From: Kineosporia corallincola
Lineage (GTDB): Bacteria > Actinomycetota > Actinomycetes > Actinomycetales > Kineosporiaceae
Length of the DNA: 64,000 nt
NCBI RefSeq assembly: GCF_018499875.1
Contig: NZ_JAHBAY010000008.1
Span: 248,001 to 312,000 of the forward strand
Direction: 5' to 3'
Shown one piece after another: positions 43,103-52,608 of the stretch. Numbering within the stretch: position 1 is the stretch's first letter; each line of letters starts with the position of its first letter. The notes beneath the pieces were generated by a model. It was not told the origin of the DNA. It was given only the letters and a program-made list of their open reading frames with translations, and searched no databases. The position numbers were made by a program, and so were the translations under genes.

Positions 43103-44272
43103 ATGGCGAACAAGAACGGTCATCGGCGCTTCGGTGCCATCCGAAAGCTCCCTTCAGGGCGTTACCAAGCTCGGTACCCCGGGCCTGACGGGCGCATGAG
43201 AAAGGCGCCCGAAACGTTCGCGCGGAAACCTGAAGCCGAGCGGTTCCTGACTCTCGTTGAAGCACAGATGCTTAGGCATGAGTGGATCGACCCGGACCGT
43301 GGCAAGGTGGCGCTTCAGGTGTACGGGGAGCGCTGGATTGATGAGCGACCCAATCTGAGGCCGCGCACAGTGCAGCTGTACCGGTGGACGTGGAACAAGC
43401 ACATCGTGCCCTTCCTCGGAGCGCGAATGGTGAACGAGCTGGACCCGGCGATGATCCGCACGTGGCGCTCGGACCTGCTGACCGATGGCGTTTCGATTGG
43501 GGGCGCGGCGAAGGCGTACCGGCTGTTGCGAGCCGTGTTGAATACGGCCCTTGACGACGAACTCATCCGGCGAAACCCGTGCCGGATCAAGGGAGCCGAT
43601 CAGGAGAAGAGCGCGGAGCGTCCGACGCTGACGTTGCGGCAAGTGTTCGCCTTGGTCGAGAAGGTCCCGGCACGCTACCGGGCGTTGCTTCTGGTGGCCG
43701 CGTTCGGGTCACTGCGGTGGGGTGAGGTGAGCGCGCTCAAACGGCGTGACGTGAATGTCATCACCGGCACGGTCCGGGTCCGGGAGGCATACAGTGAGAT
43801 CCGGGGGAGGGGGCTGGTGCTGGGGCCGCCCAAGTCACGAGCTGGGGCGCGGGTTGTGGCCCTGCCGGCCGCGATTCTCCCGGTACTGAGGGAGCACGTG
43901 GATACCTACGTCAAACCGGATGCGGACGCTCTGGTATTCACGACCGGTAGCGGCCGGCCGATCCTGCGGGGCAACTTCAACAAACTCGTGAGGTGGCACC
44001 AGACCGTTGCCAGCATCGGCGCGACCGGGTTGCACTTCCACGACCTTCGGCACACCGGGAACGTGTTCGCTGCCAAGTCCGGAACGAGTCTGCGGGACCT
44101 CATGACGCGCATGGGGCACGACAGCCCGCGCGCGGCCATGATCTATCAGCACGCGACAGCCGAGGCCGACACCGCGATTGCTGCTGCGATCAACGCCGAG
44201 CTGGAGAAGCTCGTCAGTGGCCAGACGGATGACGACGGCGGGGCGGCCGGAGCGTCCGCAGAAGTGGGCTAA
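43103..44272 (+). CDS. int: Tyrosine site-specific integrase
   Basis: A 389-residue phage-type recombinase with an AP2-like N-terminus, a SAM-like core-binding domain (about 70-170) and the catalytic domain. The active-site residues are Arg205 (SLRWGE), Lys244 (PPKSRAG), His313 and Arg316 (HDLRHT), His339 (GHDS) and the nucleophile Tyr348 (MIYQHAT). All are present, so it should be active. The ATG has TAGGAG upstream. The stop codon lies within the right arm-type repeat. It recombines attP with the 3' half of tRNA-Gly(CCC). Confidence 0.95.
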   Translation: MANKNGHRRFGAIRKLPSGRYQARYPGPDGRMRKAPETFARKPEAERFLTLVEAQMLRHEWIDPDRGKVALQVYGERWIDERPNLRPRTVQLYRWTWNKHIVPFLGARMVNELDPAMIRTWRSDLLTDGVSIGGAAKAYRLLRAVLNTALDDELIRRNPCRIKGADQEKSAERPTLTLRQVFALVEKVPARYRALLLVAAFGSLRWGEVSALKRRDVNVITGTVRVREAYSEIRGRGLVLGPPKSRAGARVVALPAAILPVLREHVDTYVKPDADALVFTTGSGRPILRGNFNKLVRWHQTVASIGATGLHFHDLRHTGNVFAAKSGTSLRDLMTRMGHDSPRAAMIYQHATAEADTAIAAAINAELEKLVSGQTDDDGGAAGASAEVG

Positions 44273-44291
44273 TGGCACGCTAATGGCACGG
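44270..44291 (+). repeat. Arm-type integrase site, right (two 11-bp units)
   Basis: The same pair of 11-bp units (TAATGGCACGC, TAATGGCACGG) as at 26924-26945, in the same orientation, starting with the stop codon of int and lying 70 bp from the attR core. Confidence 0.72.
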
Positions 44292-44316
44292 AGCCAGAAT
44301 CGGGCTCGGAACAACG

Positions 44317-44355
44317 AAGCGCTAGGCAGCGGAAACTCTTCTCTGCCTAGCGCTT
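44317..44355. terminator. Hairpin terminator after int
   Basis: Perfect 13-bp stem AAGCGCTAGGCAG / CTGCCTAGCGCTT around a 13-base loop, between int and the convergent tRNA-Gly; probably stops both transcripts. Confidence 0.78.
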
Positions 44356-44361
44356 TCGTGC

Positions 44362-44404
44362 GGAGCGGGCGACGGGAATCGAACCCGCACTGTCAGCTTG
44401 GGAA
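44362..44404. repeat. attR: 43-bp repeat within tRNA-Gly
   Basis: Identical to 26798-26840 and spanning the T arm, acceptor end and part of the anticodon arm of the tRNA-Gly on the minus strand. The chromosomal 5' half of the tRNA continues to the right, so integration preserved the gene. Confidence 0.93.
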
Positions 44405-44434
44405 GCTGATGTTCTACCATTGAACTACGCCCGC
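44364..44434 (-). tRNA. tRNA-Gly (anticodon CCC)
   Basis: 71 bases read on the minus strand from 44434. The acceptor stem pairs GCGGGCG with CGCCCGC; the D-arm region has TAGTTCAATGGTAGAA; the anticodon arm is TCAGC-TTCCCAA-GCTGA with CCC at positions 34-36; the T arm contains GGTTCGATTCC. The CCA is not encoded. The 3' half is supplied by the integrated element. Confidence 0.95.
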
Positions 44435-44516
44435 ATTGCCCCGTCTGAAACCGGGCGAGCACACACTATCAAAGTCCGGGCGCCCTGTGGGGCACGACCC
44501 TTGCTACCTTGTTCCG

Positions 44517-45092
44517 GTGCTGCTCAGCGACCGTGACATCCGTTCGGAGATCGACTCGGGACGGGTGGCCATCGACCCCTACGAGGCGTCGATGGTCCAG
44601 CCGTCGAGCATCGATGTTCGCATCGACCGCTTCTTCCGGCTCTTCGACAACCACAAGTACCCCGTGATCGACCCGTCCGAGGAACAGCCCGAGCTGACCC
44701 ACCAGGTCGAGGTGAAGCCGGACGAGGCCTTCGTGCTGCACCCCGGTGAGTTCGTTCTGGCGTCCACCTACGAGACCGTGACGCTGCCGAACGACGTGGC
44801 GGCGCGGCTGGAGGGCAAGTCGTCGCTGGGTCGTCTGGGGCTGCTGACACACTCCACGGCCGGGTTCATCGACCCCGGTTTCTCCGGTCACGTCACCCTG
44901 GAGCTGTCGAACGTGGCGACACTCCCGATCAAGATCTGGGCCGGCATGAAGATCGGCCAGCTCTGCTTCTTCCGTCTGACCAGCGCTGCTGAACACGCGT
45001 ACGGAAGTGAGCGCTACGGATCGCGGTACCAGGGGCAGCGCGGGCCCACGCCGAGCCGTTCCTACCTCTCTTTCCACCGTACGATGGTGTGA
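44517..45092 (+). CDS. dcd: dCTP deaminase
   Basis: A 191-residue cytoplasmic enzyme converting dCTP to dUTP (or, in the bifunctional form, to dUMP). Family blocks are [53 protein letters not shown] with FIDPGFSGH, and the C-terminal [13 protein letters not shown]. These closely follow Streptomyces and mycobacterial Dcd; mycobacterial Dcd is bifunctional, so that is possible here. The GTG at 44517 gives the conserved start and lies 82 bp beyond the tRNA, transcribed divergently. Confidence 0.97.
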   Translation: MLLSDRDIRSEIDSGRVAIDPYEASMVQPSSIDVRIDRFFRLFDNHKYPVIDPSEEQPELTHQVEVKPDEAFVLHPGEFVLASTYETVTLPNDVAARLEGKSSLGRLGLLTHSTAGFIDPGFSGHVTLELSNVATLPIKIWAGMKIGQLCFFRLTSAAEHAYGSERYGSRYQGQRGPTPSRSYLSFHRTMV

Positions 45093-45120
45093 GGTTTCCC
45101 GGCAGGAGGACACGTTCGCG

Positions 45121-46173
45121 GTGGCTCGCAAGAAGCGTGACAAGGCGGCTCCCGAGCCCGCCGTAGAGATGGTCGAAGAGGGCATCTCCGTTCAGGACCT
45201 GGCGGCTCGGCACCTCCTGCTCTGTCCGACCACCGTCGACATCGAGGTGGTCGACACACTGATCCGCGACCGCCTCCCGCACAGCGACCTCTACGACACC
45301 GGCGAGGTCAAGCTCGGGCGGCACAGCCGGATCACCGGGCCCTACCAGCTGTCCATGGAAGACGCCGTCGACGCCGGCGTCCCCATGCCCTGGACGGTCT
45401 GTTACTGCCTGGAGGCGCCGGTCGAGCGGGAAGACCCGCCGCTGCCCGGCATGGACGACCGGGACGGGTTCGCCTACGCCTTCCCCGAGGGCCTGCCCTG
45501 GCGCGACGAGGGCCGTGCGTTGCAGCTGATGGTGAGCCTGGCCCGGCGGATCGGTGGGGCGGTCCGGGTGGCCGGCACGCTCCAGCTGGTCCAGCCCGAC
45601 CGCGATCGCGCGGTCGACTACGTCGTCCATTCGCGCACCTGGCTGGAACCCGACGTGCTGCTCGGCATCGTCGGCCGCGAGATGCCCGGCGCCGTCCTCG
45701 CCGTGGAGGGCGAGGAGTGGGGCGGCCCGCCGCCCGCGGCCTACACCGGCGAGATCCTGGTGCAAGACGTCGGCCGGAGCACGCTCTCCTCCGCCGAACT
45801 GAAGCGCCTGCACACCGCCGCCGACGCGCGCGACCGCAAAATGCTGGCGGACGACGACGTGATCGACGGATTCGCCATCGTCACCGACTTCGGGCGTGAC
45901 GGTGTGGTCGAGGTGCTCGTGCATCTCACCGACATCGACGACCCGGCCGTGGTCGGCCAGCCGTGGGCCAGCGAAGACCTGGTCACCTACGAGGTGCGGT
46001 GGCAGGCGCCCGATCCGGAGGCACGCGAGAAGCGTTATCCGCCGGAGGATTTCCGGGCCAGCCGGGCCCGGGTGGCGCCGGTCGTGGCGCGCACGGCGCG
46101 GGCCCTGGTCGAGGCGGCCGGTGGAATCGTGCTGGACGAAGACAACTTCGGGGTCGACCGCTACACGCTCTGA
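45121..46173 (+). CDS. Conserved actinobacterial protein of unknown function
   Basis: A 350-residue soluble acidic protein with no signal or membrane segment. It includes MPWTVCYCLEAP and a long run of alternating strands and helices, and ends ALVEAAGGIVLDEDNFGVDR. I do not recognise a catalytic motif. The GTG at 45121 has AGGAGG upstream and lies 28 bp after dcd, so the two are likely cotranscribed. Confidence 0.65.
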   Translation: MARKKRDKAAPEPAVEMVEEGISVQDLAARHLLLCPTTVDIEVVDTLIRDRLPHSDLYDTGEVKLGRHSRITGPYQLSMEDAVDAGVPMPWTVCYCLEAPVEREDPPLPGMDDRDGFAYAFPEGLPWRDEGRALQLMVSLARRIGGAVRVAGTLQLVQPDRDRAVDYVVHSRTWLEPDVLLGIVGREMPGAVLAVEGEEWGGPPPAAYTGEILVQDVGRSTLSSAELKRLHTAADARDRKMLADDDVIDGFAIVTDFGRDGVVEVLVHLTDIDDPAVVGQPWASEDLVTYEVRWQAPDPEAREKRYPPEDFRASRARVAPVVARTARALVEAAGGIVLDEDNFGVDRYTL

Positions 46174-46414
46174 TCCGTTTCCAAGATCGGCTTTTCAGGA
46201 CGGGTGTCGTGCGCCCGCAGCTCTGCGTGCCCGGGCCGCACGTTTCGGTGTGCGCCCGCGATGCCACAGGTATGGGGCTCTTTGGCGCCACCTAAATGAT
46301 TCCTAAACGGCTTCCGTGCGGTTCTCTTGGGCTCTTTCCTACTGCTACTTTTTCTTAGCGGTACTTATGTAAAGAGTCCTCACTAATCATGACATCCACC
46401 CTGAAGGGATCGCC

Positions 46415-47932
<1,518 letters not shown>

Positions 47933-47950
47933 CAGCTCCTTTCGACCGAC

Positions 47951-47984
47951 GGTGCCCCTGCCTGCCTGAACAGGCGGGGGCGCC
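47951..47984 (+). terminator. Hairpin terminator after the chitinase gene
   Basis: GCCCCTGCCTG pairs with CAGGCGGGGGC (one wobble) around a 6-base loop, flanked by further GGTG/CGCC pairing, 18 bases after the stop. Confidence 0.65.
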
Positions 47985-48065
47985 GTGGCCCGGCCGCGGG
48001 GGCGTGGGCCGGGTGCCGGGGGGATCCGCACCACTCGTGAACCTGCCCTGAAGAGGATCACTTCC

Positions 48066-49493
48066 ATGTCACAGAAACGTCTTTCGCGTGCCCGCAGGAC
48101 GGCGGTCGTCGCCTCCGGCGCGGTCGCCGCGGCCGTCGTGGCGGCGGTCGCCGTCGCGTCGCCGGGCAACAGCGCACCTGCCTCGACCGTCGCGGCGGAC
48201 AGCTTCACCACCGTCTGGTCGGACGACTTCGACGGGGCCGCGGGCTCCTCCCCGTCGTCCGCGAACTGGTTGTTCGATCTCGGCACCGGCTACCCGGGCG
48301 GCGCGTCCGGCTGGGGCACCGGCGAGATCGAGACGATGACCGACTCGACCGACAACGTCAGCCTCGACGGCGACGGCAACCTCAACATCACCCCGGTCCG
48401 TGACTCGTCCGGCAACTGGACGTCGGCCCGGATCGAGACCCAGCGCACCGACTTCGCCGCACCCGAAGGCGGTGTGGTGCGGTTCGAGAGCCGCATCCAG
48501 CTGCCCGACGTGAGTGGCGCCCAGGCGCAGGGCATCTGGCCGGCCTTCTGGTCGCTGGGGGAGGACTTCCGCGGGACCTACACCAACTGGCCCGGCATCG
48601 GTGAGGTCGACGTGATGGAGAACGTCAACGGTGAGAACACCGTGTACGGCACGCTGCACTGCGGCACCGCCCCGGGCGGCGTGTGCAACGAGAGCACCGG
48701 CCTGGGCGGCAGCAAGACCGGCTTCTCGCCCACGCTCCAGGGCGGTTTCCACACCTACGCGGTGGAACTCGACCGCACCGGCGGCGACGAGGAGCTGCGC
48801 TGGTACATCGACGGCGAGGAGTTCCACTCGGTGTCCGAGTCGCAGGTCGGCGCGGACGTCTGGGCCAAGGCCACCGACCACGGCTTCTTCCTGATCCTCA
48901 ACGTGGCGATCGGCGGCGGCTGGCCGGGCAGCCCGACGTCGGCCACCGCCTCCGGCGTACCGATGGTCGTGGACTACGTGAAGGTGCTCCAGAAGGGCGC
49001 CGACACGACCGAGCCCTCCGAGACGACCGAGCCGTCCGGGACCACCACGGCGCCGTCCGACACCGGCACGCAGCCGTCCACGGGTGGCCGGGACGCCTAC
49101 GGCACCATCGAGGCGGAGAGTTTCGACCGTCAGAGCGGCACCACGACGGTTGCCGCGAACGACGGTGGCGAGAAGCTGGGCTCCATCGCGAACGGCGACT
49201 CGGCGGTTTTCCAGGGCGTCGACTTCGGTGACACGGCCGCGCACACCTTCGTGGCCGAGGCCGCGTCGGGCGCGGACGAAGGGGTGAGCGGCCTGATCGA
49301 GGTACGGCTCGACAGCGCCACGGCGGAGCCGGTCTCGACCGTCTCGGTGGCGAACACCGGCGGCTGGCAGAAGTTCAGGGAGATCCCGGGCGAACTGTCC
49401 GCTACGACCGGAACGCACGATGTGTACCTGACCTTCAGGTCCGGTCAGGCGTCCGAGTTCGTGGACCTTGACTCCTTCACCTTCCGCCGTTGA
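48066..49493 (+). CDS. Secreted GH16 beta-1,3-glucanase with C-terminal CBM6-type domain
   Basis: A 475-residue exported laminarinase-type enzyme. A signal-anchor-like start (ARRTAVVASGAVAAAVVAAV) precedes a GH16 domain with the catalytic motif GIGEVDVMENV: Glu180 nucleophile, Asp182 and Glu185 acid/base. A Thr/Glu/Pro linker (near 320-345) joins a C-terminal CBM6-like beta-sandwich (YGTIEAESFDRQSGTTT ... EFVDLDSFTF). The ATG is at 48066; the frame is open further upstream without a signal. It lies among chitinase and GH64 genes, indicating attack on fungal or oomycete cell walls. Confidence 0.93.
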   Translation: MSQKRLSRARRTAVVASGAVAAAVVAAVAVASPGNSAPASTVAADSFTTVWSDDFDGAAGSSPSSANWLFDLGTGYPGGASGWGTGEIETMTDSTDNVSLDGDGNLNITPVRDSSGNWTSARIETQRTDFAAPEGGVVRFESRIQLPDVSGAQAQGIWPAFWSLGEDFRGTYTNWPGIGEVDVMENVNGENTVYGTLHCGTAPGGVCNESTGLGGSKTGFSPTLQGGFHTYAVELDRTGGDEELRWYIDGEEFHSVSESQVGADVWAKATDHGFFLILNVAIGGGWPGSPTSATASGVPMVVDYVKVLQKGADTTEPSETTEPSGTTTAPSDTGTQPSTGGRDAYGTIEAESFDRQSGTTTVAANDGGEKLGSIANGDSAVFQGVDFGDTAAHTFVAEAASGADEGVSGLIEVRLDSATAEPVSTVSVANTGGWQKFREIPGELSATTGTHDVYLTFRSGQASEFVDLDSFTFRR

Positions 49494-49529
49494 GCCCCGG
49501 TTAACCCTCCCACTTTTAGGACTGGACCC

Positions 49530-50687
49530 ATGCCAAACCTGAGCCGCCGCAACCTTCTCCGCGGCGCCATCGGCGGTGGTGTGCTGGGGGCCGTCGGCCT
49601 CGCCACCGTTCCGCAGATGGTGCACGCCGCGAACGGTCTGCCGCTCACGGTCGTGAACAACACCGGCACCTACAGCAGTGACCAGATCTTCGTGCACGTC
49701 GTCGGCACCCACCTGTCCACCGGCAAGATGGGCCACATCAAGGCCGACGGCAACTTCGCCGAGATCGCCTCGTCCGACAACGGTTCCGACGGCTACGCCA
49801 GCTACGGCATCCGGCTCAGCGAGATGAAGACCCTTCCCCTGGCCACGCTCTCGGGCCGGGTGTACATCTCGATGGGGCAGCAGCTGAAGTTCCGGGTGGT
49901 CGGCACCGGCAGCGGTATCGGCCTCCAGTACCCGGCGGGCTGGGTGAGCAGCGACCCGTCCTACGGCATCCTGCACGACTTCATGGAGTTCACGAACAAC
50001 GACTCCGGCATGTACTGCAACACCACCATGGTCGACATGTTCGGCCTGCCGATGTATGTGACGCTCAAAGGCGCCACCACGCAGTCGATCGCGCAGTACG
50101 AAGACGGTGCCCGGTCGAAGATCTTCGCGGCCATGAGCAAGCAGAGCGGCTTCGAGAAGCTGGTGATGGACGACCTGCGCATCATGGCCCCCGGTCATGG
50201 TCTGGAGCAAGGGCTGTTCTCCAGCAGCTACTTCGACGGCAACGTGAACGCCCGCTGGTCGCAGTACAGCTCGGCCACCATGAACCTGACGGCCAACAAC
50301 CAGAAATACACCGGCAAGATCGAGGGCTCGAACTTCGTCTTCCGGCAGAACGGCACGGTGAAGGCAACTTTCGCCAAACCGAGCACCAGCGACGTGCTGT
50401 TCTGCAACGGTGCCCTGGCCGCGCCGAACGACGGGGTGGGCGGCCCGATCGCGGCGGTGCTGGCGGCCGGCCTGAACCGGGGTGTGCTGCTCAAGACCAC
50501 CCAGCCGGTCACCGACCCGTCGCAGTACTACGCCGGCGAACGGGTCAACCACTACTCGCGCATCATTCACGAGAACACGAAAGACGGTAAGGCCTACGGC
50601 TTCGCCTTCGACGACGTCTGCGAGCAGGCGTCCTACATCCAGGACAACGCCCCGACGAGCGTGACCCTGACGTTGCAGGCATTCTGA
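49530..50687 (+). CDS. GH64 beta-1,3-glucanase (laminaripentaose-producing type), copy 1
   Basis: A 385-residue exported enzyme with a Tat-type signal (SRRNLLRGAIGGGVLG, cut near VHAA). The GH64 catalytic pair is Glu153 in DFMEFTNNDSG and Asp169 in TMVDMFGLP, sixteen residues apart as in the Streptomyces matensis enzyme. GYASYGIRLSEM and FAFDDVCEQASY are other family blocks. It starts 36 bp after the GH16 gene and is followed by a 14-bp-stem hairpin before copy 2. Confidence 0.93.
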   Translation: MPNLSRRNLLRGAIGGGVLGAVGLATVPQMVHAANGLPLTVVNNTGTYSSDQIFVHVVGTHLSTGKMGHIKADGNFAEIASSDNGSDGYASYGIRLSEMKTLPLATLSGRVYISMGQQLKFRVVGTGSGIGLQYPAGWVSSDPSYGILHDFMEFTNNDSGMYCNTTMVDMFGLPMYVTLKGATTQSIAQYEDGARSKIFAAMSKQSGFEKLVMDDLRIMAPGHGLEQGLFSSSYFDGNVNARWSQYSSATMNLTANNQKYTGKIEGSNFVFRQNGTVKATFAKPSTSDVLFCNGALAAPNDGVGGPIAAVLAAGLNRGVLLKTTQPVTDPSQYYAGERVNHYSRIIHENTKDGKAYGFAFDDVCEQASYIQDNAPTSVTLTLQAF

Positions 50688-50702
50688 GCCCGCATCCGGA
50701 CC

Positions 50703-50738
50703 GGGCCCGGTGGTCACCCCTGACTGACCACCGGGCCC
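50703..50738 (+). terminator. Hairpin terminator between the GH64 genes
   Basis: Perfect 14-bp stem GGGCCCGGTGGTCA / TGACCACCGGGCCC with an 8-base loop in the 97-bp gap; it would separate or attenuate transcription of copy 2. Confidence 0.78.
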
Positions 50739-50784
50739 ACTGTCGTCCACTGTTGGTGAACCGAAAAACCCTGAGGAACAACGA

Positions 50785-51942
50785 ATGCCGAACCTGAGTC
50801 GTCGTCACCTGCTGCGCGGTGCGATCGGTGGTGGTGTGCTCGGCGCCGCCGGCCTGCTCACCGTGCCACAGATGGTGCACGCGGCCGAGGGCCTGCCCCT
50901 GAAGGTCGTCAACCGCACCGGCAGGTACAAGAGCGACGACATCTGGGTGCACGTGGTCGGCACCGAGCTGGCCACCGGCCGGATGGGACACGTCAAGGCC
51001 AACGGCAACTTCGCCGCGGCGGCGCTGTCCGACAACCACGCGGACGGCTACGCCCGCTACGGGGTGCGGCTGAGCGAGATGAAGTCGCTTCCGCTGGCGG
51101 CACTTTCGGGACGTGTCTACATCTCGATGGGCAAGCAGCTGAAGTTCAAGGTGGTCGGCACCGGCAGCGGGCTGGGGCTCCAGTACCCGGCGGGCTGGGT
51201 GAAGACCGATCCGTCGTACAAGATCCTGCACGACTTCATGGAGTTCACGAACAACGACTCCGGCTTCTACTGCAACACCACGATGGTCGACATGTTCGGC
51301 CTGCCGATGTACATCACGCTCGCCGGCAGCAAGACACGCACCATCGCGCGGTACGAGGAGGGCGCCCGGGCACGGATCTTCGCCGAGATGCGCAAGCGTC
51401 CCGCCTTCAAGAAGCTGGTCGTCGGCAACCTGCGGGTGATCGCCCCCGGGCACGGCCTGGACCGCGGCATCTTCTCCAGCACCTACCTCGATCCCTACAT
51501 CGACGCCCGCTGGAAGCAGTACGAGACCGAGACGCTCACGGTGGTGGCCAACAACATCACCTACCGGGGCACGGTGGAGGGCTCGAAGCTGGTGTTCCGG
51601 CAGGGGGGTGCGGTGAAGGCGTCGTTCGCCAGGCCGTCCACCCGCGACGTGCTGTTCTGCGACGGCACACTGGCCGCGCCCAACGACGGCGTGGGTGGCC
51701 CGATCGCCGCGGTGCTGGCCGCCGGCCTGAACCGTGGTGTGCTGCAACGCCCGAAGCAGCCGATCAAGAACGCCGATCTGTACTACCGGGCCAAGCGCAC
51801 GAACCACTATTCGCGGATCATTCACGAGAACACCGTGGACGGCAAGGCGTACGGCTTCGCCTTCGACGACGTCTGCTCGCAGGCCTCGTACATCGAGGAC
51901 GGCTCTCCGAAGAATGTGACGCTGACGCTCCAGCCCTTCTAG
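50785..51942 (+). CDS. GH64 beta-1,3-glucanase, copy 2 (basic variant)
   Basis: A 385-residue paralogue of copy 1 with the same length, the same Tat signal (SRRHLLRGAIGGGVLG) and the same catalytic pair, Glu153 and Asp169. It differs mainly by surface charge: for example EMRKRPAFKKLV against AMSKQSGFEKLV, and RPKQPIKNADLYYRAKRTNH against a neutral segment in copy 1. The higher Lys/Arg content suggests a different wall target or adsorption. A recent-looking tandem duplication followed by divergence is inferred. Confidence 0.93.
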   Translation: MPNLSRRHLLRGAIGGGVLGAAGLLTVPQMVHAAEGLPLKVVNRTGRYKSDDIWVHVVGTELATGRMGHVKANGNFAAAALSDNHADGYARYGVRLSEMKSLPLAALSGRVYISMGKQLKFKVVGTGSGLGLQYPAGWVKTDPSYKILHDFMEFTNNDSGFYCNTTMVDMFGLPMYITLAGSKTRTIARYEEGARARIFAEMRKRPAFKKLVVGNLRVIAPGHGLDRGIFSSTYLDPYIDARWKQYETETLTVVANNITYRGTVEGSKLVFRQGGAVKASFARPSTRDVLFCDGTLAAPNDGVGGPIAAVLAAGLNRGVLQRPKQPIKNADLYYRAKRTNHYSRIIHENTVDGKAYGFAFDDVCSQASYIEDGSPKNVTLTLQPF

Positions 51943-51962
51943 TCCGTCCATTGTTCACCCCG

Positions 51963-52007
51963 AAATGGGGGACGTCCTCACGAACTTCGTGAGGACGTCC
52001 CCCATTT
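51963..52007 (+). terminator. Very strong hairpin terminator at the end of the glucanase locus
   Basis: 22-bp perfect inverted repeat beginning AAATGGGGGACGTCCTCACG and ending in CCCCCATTT, with almost no loop, 20 bases after the GH64 copy 2 stop. It closes the polysaccharide-degradation locus. Confidence 0.85.
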
Positions 52008-52608
52008 GCTGTGTATCCCATGGAAAACCAAGGGGTAGCACCCGTTCGGCCCAGGGGGGATCGCCTGATGCCCCATTGATCACCTCAGGTGTTCGTGTCT
52101 TTTCGGTTTCGTTGCGCGAATTGAGTGACGCCGGGGGCGCCCGTTCGGGTGGCGTCGAGAGTGCCGATTCGGGCTTGCGATCAAGGAAAAGATGCTAGCG
52201 ACGGATGATCGAAGCGCGGCAGCGATCGCGAATCCGGTTGGTCCGCGGCGTGTCATGAACGGGGTTTGCGCAGGTAGAGCTCATCTACGGTTGCGTACTG
52301 TGAGGGTTTCCCGGATTAGGTGCGCACTGAATGTAAAAGGTCCGATTCTTGGCTGTTATTCGTGATGCGTCGGACGTTCGGTGATGCGGGACGACACGTC
52401 GCGACAGGCCCATAGTCATGTCTCTGGGTAGTCCTTCCCCTACATTCTGTCGCGGGTCGCAGTCGTCGATCCGTGTCTGAACTCAGTGATTGCCCGAACC
52501 TGCCGGGCCCTCCGCGACGGATGAGCCGCGGGTGGGTACGGGGTCTCACGGTCACGGGTCAAAGGGCGTCTCCGCTCCGGTGGAGTCGCAGAGGAAGGAA
52601 CTCGCTTG
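52008..52608. other. Intergenic region, 600 bp, no gene seen
   Basis: No reading frame here has the host codon bias. The region is less G+C rich than its surroundings, as expected of a promoter, and ends with GAGGAAGGAAC before the surface-protein start. No operator, repeat or RNA structure could be named with confidence. Confidence 0.5.

Larger units (their letters stand above)
26798..44404 (+). mobile_element. Actinomycete integrative and conjugative element (AICE) in tRNA-Gly(CCC), RepPP type
   Basis: A 17.6-kb element bounded by a 43-bp perfect direct repeat (26798-26840 and 44362-44404). The right copy lies within a complete tRNA-Gly; the left copy is only the 3' half. Diagnostic AICE modules are present and intact: integrase and excisionase beside attR, a primase-polymerase plus RecA-like helicase/ATPase replication module, an FtsK/SpoIIIE-type translocase in place of a type IV secretion system, a DUF2637 spread-type membrane protein, a GntR regulator and a Nudix protein. 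No frameshifts are evident, so the element may still excise and transfer. The Xre-type gene region at the left is visibly less G+C rich than the rest, hinting at mosaic origin. Confidence 0.93.
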
